DNA from: Methylobacterium sp. E-005
GTDB taxonomy: Bacteria; Pseudomonadota; Alphaproteobacteria; Rhizobiales; Beijerinckiaceae
Length of the DNA: 49,455 nt
Direction of reading: 5' to 3'
Assembly (NCBI RefSeq): GCF_022829725.1
Contig: NZ_JAKSYG010000137.1
Span: 1 to 49,455, forward strand
This document shows, one piece after another, positions 44,624 through 49,455 of this stretch. Under the pieces are notes generated by a model that was not told where the DNA came from, searched no databases, and saw only the letters and a list, made by a program, of their open reading frames with translations. The position numbers and the translations under genes were made by a program. How positions within the stretch are numbered: position 1 is the stretch's first letter; every line of letters starts with the position of its first letter.

Positions 44624-45037
44624 ATGAACAACCTGAAAGAAGTGCACCCCGTTTTCATGCTGGAGAAGGTCGGTGCCATCGTGGCGGCCTACGTCTCCCG
44701 CAACGCCGTCGAGGCCGCGGAGCTGCCGAGCCTGATCGATCAGGTCCACACGGCCATCGCGGATCTGCGCGACCGGGCGGGGCAGGGCGGTGCGCGCTGG
44801 GCCGGGGCGGATGCCGCGAAGGTGGAGGCCTCGATCCAGCATGACGGCCTGATCAGCTTCATCGACGGCCGGTCCTACAAGACCCTGAAGCGTCACCTCA
44901 CCGCGCATGGCCTGACGCCGGAGCGCTACCGGCTCCAGTACGGCTTGCCGGCGGATTACCCGATGGTCGCCCCGGGCTACGCTGTCCGCCGGTCCGAGAT
45001 CGCCAAGGCGATCCAGCTCGGCCACAAGGCGGCCTGA
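44624..45037 (+). CDS. MucR/Ros-family regulator lacking zinc cysteines
   Basis: The 137-residue product matches MucR: FMLEKVGAIVAAYVSRNAVEAAELPSLI at the N-terminal dimerisation region, then SFIDGRSYKTLKRHLTAHGLTPERYR and YGLPADYPMVAPGYAVRRSEIAKAIQLG. The canonical C-x2-C/C-L-E-D cysteine position is replaced (ISFIDGRS), so only the histidines of the zinc-finger-like site remain. Such zinc-less members are known in Hyphomicrobiales. These proteins act as global H-NS-like regulators. A short gene follows at once. Confidence 0.88.
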   Translation: MNNLKEVHPVFMLEKVGAIVAAYVSRNAVEAAELPSLIDQVHTAIADLRDRAGQGGARWAGADAAKVEASIQHDGLISFIDGRSYKTLKRHLTAHGLTPERYRLQYGLPADYPMVAPGYAVRRSEIAKAIQLGHKAA

Positions 45038-45040
45038 GCC

Positions 45041-45292
45041 ATGGCGCCCGGCTACCCTGAGGGGCCGGCGCCGTCGCCTGCGCCCCTGCCGGATGCGGCC
45101 CGGATCCGGGACAACCTCGCCCGCCTCGCGGACGTGCTGGGTGTTCCGGTCTCGGCCTTCTCCCCCGAGCAGCAGGGACGCGGCGAAGCTGTCCTCCAGG
45201 CGGCGAATCTCGTCACGGTCTTCTCGGCGATCGAGAACCCCGCCGCGCGCCGGACCTGTCTGGCCTTCGTGCGGGCGATGGCGAGTTCCTGA
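45041..45292 (+). CDS. Small protein downstream of MucR-like gene
   Basis: The 83-residue product has a Pro-rich N-terminus (to about 20) and a helical remainder (IRDNLARLADVLGVPVSAF, AANLVTVFSAIENPAARRTCLAFVRAMA). The end resembles the tail helix of alphaproteobacterial XRE regulators, but no HTH is seen. The ATG lies three bases after the mucR-like stop, so it is likely co-translated. Function unknown. Confidence 0.62.
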   Translation: MAPGYPEGPAPSPAPLPDAARIRDNLARLADVLGVPVSAFSPEQQGRGEAVLQAANLVTVFSAIENPAARRTCLAFVRAMASS

Positions 45293-45425
45293 GGCGCCGG
45301 GGGGCGCCGCAGCTGGCCGGGCGTCACGCCGCCCGCTCGGGCCCGGGGGGGCGCACGGGGCGGGCCCGGCGAACCCGGCCGGCTGCGTTATGAAGGTCTT
45401 CCGCGTCGCGCGGGTGGCTCCAATC

Positions 45426-45540
45426 CTGGTTTCGAAGGATCGGGACCTTTCGCGGGTCTAGGGCAGAGCCCTGGCCGTCCTCTCAGGGCTCCGCCCTGAG
45501 AACCCGCCAAACGGCTTCAGCCCTTTGGAAACCCGATTTC
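45426..45540. repeat. Dispersed palindromic repeat family 1, copy E
   Basis: Modules in order: TGGTTTCGAAGGATCGGGACC, TTTCGCGGGTCTAGGGCAGA, GCCCTGG, TCAGGGCTCCGCCCTGAGAA, CCGCCAAACGGCTTCAGCC, CTTTGGAAACCCG. It parallels copies B and D and is also between convergent genes. Confidence 0.85.
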
Positions 45541-45560
45541 CGGGTCAGAGAGATTCTCAG

Positions 45561-45599
45561 ACAGCATCGTCCCGGGCCTTGGGTCCGGGACGACGCTGT
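45561..45599. terminator. Strong hairpin, likely bidirectional transcription stop
   Basis: ACAGCATCGTCCCGG and CCGGGACGACGCTGT form a 15-position stem with one mismatch around a 9-base loop. It lies 61 bases after the PiT stop on the minus strand and after repeat copy E on the plus strand, so it may terminate transcription from both sides. T-rich flanks are modest. Confidence 0.6.
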
Positions 45600-45660
45600 C
45601 GATCATTATGTCTGCCTCATCCTGTAACCGGCCCTCACCGGTCGGGATGGTGCTCGCGCG

Positions 45661-47292
45661 TCAGAACACGTGGCGCAGGATGAAGAACAATCCGGCCGCA
45701 AGGGTGATGGCGGCTGGCAGGGTCATGATCCAGGCCAGCGCCATGTTGCGCACGGTCGACATCTGAAGCCCCGAACCATTGGCCGCCATCGTCCCGGCGA
45801 CGCCCGACGACAGGATGTGGGTGGTCGAGACCGGCAGGCCGTAGAGTTCGGCGAGCCCGATCGTGCCGGCGGCCACGATCTCGGCGGAGGCGCCCTGCGC
45901 GTAGGTGAGGTGCGTCTTGCCGATTTTCTCGCCTACCGTCACGACGATGCGCTTCCACCCGACCATGGTGCCGAGACCGAGTGCCAGCGCGACGCAGACC
46001 TTCACCCAGCCCGGGATGTAGCGGGTGCCGTCATTGAGCAGCCCCGCGTAACGCTTCAGGGTCCCGCTCTCGGCCTCCGAGAGGTCGGCGCCGGCTTTCG
46101 GCAGGAGCCGCACCGCGTCGGAGGCGAGATACATGTCGCTGCGCAGGTTCTGCGTCTGGGCGGCCGGCACCGTCCGGATCGCGCCGTAATTCTTCACGCT
46201 GGCGGCGATGTCGGTCGAGAGCGCCGAGAGGGCCGCGAAGACCGGAGGGGTGTTCAGGTCCTTGGTCTTCAGCGCCTGCGTCACCGTCCGGCGCGCCTCG
46301 GCGGCCTCCGGCACCGGGGCGCCGGGCGCGCGGGCGGCGAAGACTTGGCTCGCCGCCATCGAGGTCTGCACGAAGGCCGGCGTGGTGTCGTCCGCCATGG
46401 TGCGGTTCAGCGCGTAGGCGGTCGGGGCGGCGCCGATCAGGATCAGCATGATCAGGCCCATGCCCTTCTGGCCGTCATTGCCGCCGTGGAAGAACGAGAC
46501 CAGCGTGCAGGTCAGGATCAGCAGGCCGCGGATCCACAGGGGCGGCGGGGCGTCGCCCTTCGGCGCCGCGTAGAGATCCTTGCGGCGCACGGTGAACTTC
46601 AGCGCGAGCAGCAGCAGCGCCGCCAGCACGAAGCCGCAGATCGGCGAGAACAGCAGCGCCTTGAACACGTTGAGCGCCTGGCCCCAATCGACCCCGGAGG
46701 TCCCATCGCCGCCGCTCATCAGCTGGTTGGCGAGGCCGACCCCCAGAACCGAGCCGATCAGCGCGTGGGACGAGGAATTCGGCAGGCCGAACGCCCAGGT
46801 GCCGAGGTTCCAGATGATTGCCGCCAGCAGCAGCGCGAAGATCATCGCGTAGCCCGCGTGGGAGCCGACGTTCAGGATCAGCTCCACCGGCAGCAGCGTG
46901 ACGATGGCGTAGGCCACCGCGCCGGAGGAGAGCATCACGCCGAGGAAGTTGAAGAAACCCGACCAGATAACCGCCACGAGGGGCGGCAGCGAGTGGGTGT
47001 AGATGACCGTGGCGACCGCGTTGGCGGTGTCGTGGAAGCCGTTCACGAACTCGAAGGCGAGGGCGATCAGGAGGGCGAGCCCCAGCAGCGCGAAGGCGCC
47101 GTACGCCAGGGGCGCTTCGCCGACCGCATTCATGTCGGCGATCAGGCTCACGACCGCGTAGCCCAGCCCCGCCACCAGAACGAGGAGGAATGCGATCACC
47201 CCGCCCGGGTGCATCCCGTGATCCAGGCGGGGGGGACCGGCCGGTCGAACTCCTGCGGCCCCCGGTGGCGACAGCACGGCGGAATCGGACAT
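45661..47292 (-). CDS. PiT-family inorganic phosphate transporter
   Basis: Low-affinity H+-coupled metal-phosphate symporter of the inner membrane. The 543-residue product has two hallmark repeats: FVNGFHDTANAVATVIYT near the N-terminus and, in the C-terminal half, AAGTIGLAELYGLPVSTTHIL; the G-A-N/D-x-x-N-x-x-type motif is HDTANAVAT here. The N-terminus is mostly cytosolic. A long hydrophilic loop of about 120 residues (after ADDTTPAFVQTS) is common in this alphaproteobacterial form. A Pho-box-like direct repeat lies 54 bases upstream of the start. Confidence 0.92.
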   Translation of the reverse strand: MSDSAVLSPPGAAGVRPAGPPRLDHGMHPGGVIAFLLVLVAGLGYAVVSLIADMNAVGEAPLAYGAFALLGLALLIALAFEFVNGFHDTANAVATVIYTHSLPPLVAVIWSGFFNFLGVMLSSGAVAYAIVTLLPVELILNVGSHAGYAMIFALLLAAIIWNLGTWAFGLPNSSSHALIGSVLGVGLANQLMSGGDGTSGVDWGQALNVFKALLFSPICGFVLAALLLLALKFTVRRKDLYAAPKGDAPPPLWIRGLLILTCTLVSFFHGGNDGQKGMGLIMLILIGAAPTAYALNRTMADDTTPAFVQTSMAASQVFAARAPGAPVPEAAEARRTVTQALKTKDLNTPPVFAALSALSTDIAASVKNYGAIRTVPAAQTQNLRSDMYLASDAVRLLPKAGADLSEAESGTLKRYAGLLNDGTRYIPGWVKVCVALALGLGTMVGWKRIVVTVGEKIGKTHLTYAQGASAEIVAAGTIGLAELYGLPVSTTHILSSGVAGTMAANGSGLQMSTVRNMALAWIMTLPAAITLAAGLFFILRHVF

Positions 47293-47727
47293 GAACCCTC
47301 ACGCGGAATCAGGTGTGTTGGTAAAATCCCGATTAAGATGCGCCCGTGACGCTTCGGTGACGCCTTTGAGCGATTACGCCGTGCGGGGACAACATTCGTG
47401 CGATGAACGACTTCGCATCGTCGTCATTGTTCTTGATGGCCCAAGATTTGAGTTTGGCTACAACAGGCCATGAAGGTGACTTCAAGGGTTGTGGCGACGG
47501 TCGGACGTTGGTCCGCCGGACGTTGACGGCACGTCGAGCCCTGACGTTCGAAATAACAGTTGCAGTGCTTCCGGATCAATTTATGTGTTGGCTAAGAGTA
47601 TCTGTGTTGCTTGAATGCGACACGGGGCGATTCTGCTTATCGTGACTAGATTATGACGTCGTTGCGCCGGTAGTTTTCGCTAAGTCTGCTGCCGCAGCCG
47701 GACGGCCGCGGGCTTTGGGGGCCAAAG
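47293..47727. other. Divergent intergenic region between PiT and PAP2-autotransporter genes
   Basis: This 435-base region holds the promoters of both flanking genes. Positions 47393-47650 are less GC-rich than the surroundings. Besides the Pho-box-like repeat (separate entry), CGGACGTTG occurs twice with a 15-base period at 47512 and 47527. An 80-codon frame at 47403-47645 lacks any support and I do not call it a gene. Confidence 0.5.
47346..47363 (-). promoter_or_regulatory. Pho-box-like direct repeat upstream of PiT gene
   Basis: On the minus strand GCGTCAC-CGAA-GCGTCAC, two 7-base repeats separated by four bases, is the layout of a PhoB box (CTGTCAT-N4-CTGTCAT); the core GTCA is kept in both halves. 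It is 54 bases upstream of the PiT start. The match is partial in sequence but exact in spacing. Confidence 0.5.
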
Positions 47728-49455
47728 ATGACGTTACGACACGGGGTCTCGATTGCGGCCTTGATGGTCGCGGCATTCAGTTCGGGGGTGCGGGCACAGA
47801 CCGTCAATACGACGCCGTCCGACGTGAACGTGCTCAATCTTCTCGCGCCGTATCTCGCCCTCAACGCGACGGCCACCGGTCAGCAGACGCTGCAACTCAA
47901 CGTGTCTCAATCGGCGGCGATCAACACCGCTGCCGGCCTCGCGCAGCAGCAGCGCGCGATCAGCGACAAGAGCCTCCTCGGCTCGGCCAGCAACAACCTG
48001 TCCTCGGTGGGGCTGGGCACCTACGGCGTGGCCGCCAACCTCGCGGGCGGCCTGCCGGCCCAGACGCCGGTCAACGGGATCGTCCCGCAGCAGCTCGTGG
48101 GCGGTCTCGGCGCCCAGCTCGGCCCGATCTACCAGCGCGGCGTCGCGCAGGGGGCGAGCGGCCCGCTCGGCAGCGTGGTCAATCTCCTGGTCGGCGCGTA
48201 CACTTTCAGCGGCAACAATCTGGGCGTCGCCAAGAACTACTGCGCCAACGGTGCGGCCAACAACCCGAGCGTCACGCCGAACAACTACGTCGCGGCTCCG
48301 GCAGTGGCGCCGGCCGGCTACAGCCTGCCGACCTATAACGGCCTGCCCAACACCACCAACAGCGTCTACGATCTCGCCTACGGCGTCACCAACACGCAGC
48401 CGGGCCAGGACGTCTACGGCTCCTCGCGGCCGGTCCAGGCGGCGCCCGCCCGGTTCAACATCTACGATCCGACGGCGCTCAGCGGCATCGCCACCAACCC
48501 GTCCTTCCCGAGCGGGCACACCACCTACGCGTTCACCGACGGCATCCTGCTGGCGATGCTGGTGCCGCAGCAGTACCAGAACATGCTCGCCCGCGCGGCC
48601 GATTACGGCTACAGCCGAGTCGCGCTCGGCGTGCATTACCCGCTCGACGTCATCGGAAGCCGGGCGCTCGCGACCTACGACCTCGCGCAGGCCTTCACGA
48701 ACCCGGCCTACATCAACAACGCGGCGGTGACCGGCACGGCGGTCAACCTGCCGGCGCAGTTCGTGAAGGCGCAGGGCGAGCTCCAGGCCTACCTCGCCGC
48801 CCATTGCGGCAACACCGTCGCGGCCTGTGCCGGCAGCGCCGCCAACCAGGCCGGCAACCCCTACGTGCCGTCCGCCGCCAACCAGGCCCTCTACCAGAGC
48901 CGCCTGACCTACGGCCTGCCGACCCTGACCTTTGCCCAGGCGCCGCGCGAGGCCGCGCCCGCCAACGGACCCGACGCCTCGATCCTGCTTGCGCCCCTCT
49001 ACGGCGGTTCGACGAGCGCGGCCAAGACCCTCGCGCCGAACGGCGGCCTCTACGGCCAGCTCTCGACCGCGACAGTCAACCAGATCCTGGTCAACACCGA
49101 GACCAACGCGCTCGCTGCCTTCTACGGCAGCCCGCTCAGCTACTGGAGCCGCCTCGACCTCTACTCCGCCGCCGGCTACTTCGGGAACGTCACCGGCACG
49201 CTGCACATGGATTCCAGCGACCGCCTCGGCCTCGACGTCGGCATCGGCCAGGGCGGCGCTCTCTACGCCAACGGCACGATCTCCGGCACCGTCTCGGTCG
49301 GATCCGGCGGCCTGCTCGGCGGCACGGGCATCGTGGGCGGGATCCGCGCGCTGCCGGGCGGCACCGTGTCGCCCGGCAACTCGATCGGCACGCTGACCGT
49401 CACCGGCAACGCCGCCTTCGCGCCGGGCTCGACCTACCGGGTCGAGGCCAACGCC
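47728..49455 (+). CDS. PAP2 acid phosphatase joined to autotransporter passenger repeats (3' truncated)
   Basis: A 576-codon open frame runs off the right edge, so the C-terminus is missing. It begins with a signal peptide (MTLRHGVSIAALMVAAFSSG...VRAQ). The PAP2 domain has PSFPSGHTTYAF with PSGH at 261-264 and S-R-x5-H-x3-D as SRVALGVHYPLD at 296-307; the first motif K-x6-R-P appears as QDVYGSSRP, with Gln where Lys is usual. From about 500 onward it shows passenger-associated repeats of autotransporters: GTISGTVSVGSGGLLGGTG, GGTVSPGNSIGTLTVTGNA and GSTYRVEAN. A beta-barrel is expected beyond the window, anchoring the phosphatase at the cell surface. Confidence 0.9.
   Translation, partial: MTLRHGVSIAALMVAAFSSGVRAQTVNTTPSDVNVLNLLAPYLALNATATGQQTLQLNVSQSAAINTAAGLAQQQRAISDKSLLGSASNNLSSVGLGTYGVAANLAGGLPAQTPVNGIVPQQLVGGLGAQLGPIYQRGVAQGASGPLGSVVNLLVGAYTFSGNNLGVAKNYCANGAANNPSVTPNNYVAAPAVAPAGYSLPTYNGLPNTTNSVYDLAYGVTNTQPGQDVYGSSRPVQAAPARFNIYDPTALSGIATNPSFPSGHTTYAFTDGILLAMLVPQQYQNMLARAADYGYSRVALGVHYPLDVIGSRALATYDLAQAFTNPAYINNAAVTGTAVNLPAQFVKAQGELQAYLAAHCGNTVAACAGSAANQAGNPYVPSAANQALYQSRLTYGLPTLTFAQAPREAAPANGPDASILLAPLYGGSTSAAKTLAPNGGLYGQLSTATVNQILVNTETNALAAFYGSPLSYWSRLDLYSAAGYFGNVTGTLHMDSSDRLGLDVGIGQGGALYANGTISGTVSVGSGGLLGGTGIVGGIRALPGGTVSPGNSIGTLTVTGNAAFAPGSTYRVEANA

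Larger units (their letters stand above)
45293..45660. other. Convergent intergenic region with repeat and hairpins
   Basis: This 368-base gap separates the small gene (plus) from the PiT gene (minus). It contains repeat family 1 copy E and a strong hairpin at 45561-45599 (separate entries), preceded by a GC-rich stretch with a GGCGCC inverted pair near 45294-45309. I see no gene. Confidence 0.6.

Noticed and set aside
47403..47645. 80-codon frame in the PiT-phosphatase gap
   Set aside because: No ribosome site, no recognisable domain, and it overlaps the promoter region.
1..49455. tRNA, rRNA, CRISPR arrays and insertion sequences
   Set aside because: I found no cloverleaf, rRNA segment, regularly spaced repeat array or transposase reading frame on either strand.

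Overview
The window is GC-rich alphaproteobacterial chromosome. Gene content and protein style fit a Methylobacterium/Methylorubrum-like member of the Hyphomicrobiales (Rhizobiales): an mnmG-rsmG-parA-parB operon with parS sites, a MucR-family regulator without zinc cysteines, an NDUFS4-domain protein and several intergenic palindromic repeat families. Genus is an inference from recalled family features; no rRNA or tRNA gene is present to confirm it.

Layout. 1-558 is the C-terminal end of ftsK. 898-3855 is a co-directional stress-type cluster: two small heat-shock proteins, an unknown protein, a three-helix membrane protein, and an NDUFS4-like domain protein that shares its C-terminal domain with the unknown protein. 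3899-7266 (minus) holds galM, a membrane-anchored protein with a degenerate nuclease fold, and a secreted basic protein. 7560-10053 is a tight operon: lipid kinase, TerC-like membrane protein, solute-binding protein. 10058-10659 is a HigBA/RelE-type toxin-antitoxin pair just downstream of leuS (10808-13390, minus). 13567-18325 carries the PLP homeostasis protein, a YkuD protein, an OmpR-type response regulator, an HTH-less cNMP-binding protein, dapD and an alpha/beta-hydrolase lacking its serine. 18929-23278 has a class A acid phosphatase, a TonB siderophore receptor and an AEC-family carrier.

23607-29661 is the chromosome-maintenance core: lptE-holA (plus) facing parB, parA, rsmG, mnmG (minus). 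A perfect parS lies inside rsmG, a second lies just upstream of mnmE at 37.6 kb, and a degenerate third lies inside leuS at 11.5 kb, so the window is probably close to the replication origin. 30052-36618 is mixed: a 49-aa protein, a CopZ-like chaperone, a MipA/OmpV protein, a degenerate EAL-domain protein of TipF-like layout, an OprO/P-type porin, panC and ybaK. A class A beta-lactamase (36640-37519) has an apparent one-base frameshift close to its C-terminus. 37644-43383 has mnmE, a membrane protein, an ABC-F ATPase, a small helical protein and an MFS permease; 43415-45292 has an AraC regulator, a MucR-like regulator and a small partner.

The end of the window holds a PiT phosphate transporter with a Pho-box-like direct repeat upstream and, divergently, a PAP2 phosphatase joined to an autotransporter-type passenger that runs off the right edge.

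At least four families of intergenic palindromic repeats occur. One family has five copies, four of them between convergent genes, suggesting bidirectional transcription stops. The observations most worth following are the stress cluster with its shared domain, a candidate ROSE RNA thermometer ahead of the first hsp20, the three parS-type sites, the dispersed repeat family and the beta-lactamase frameshift.
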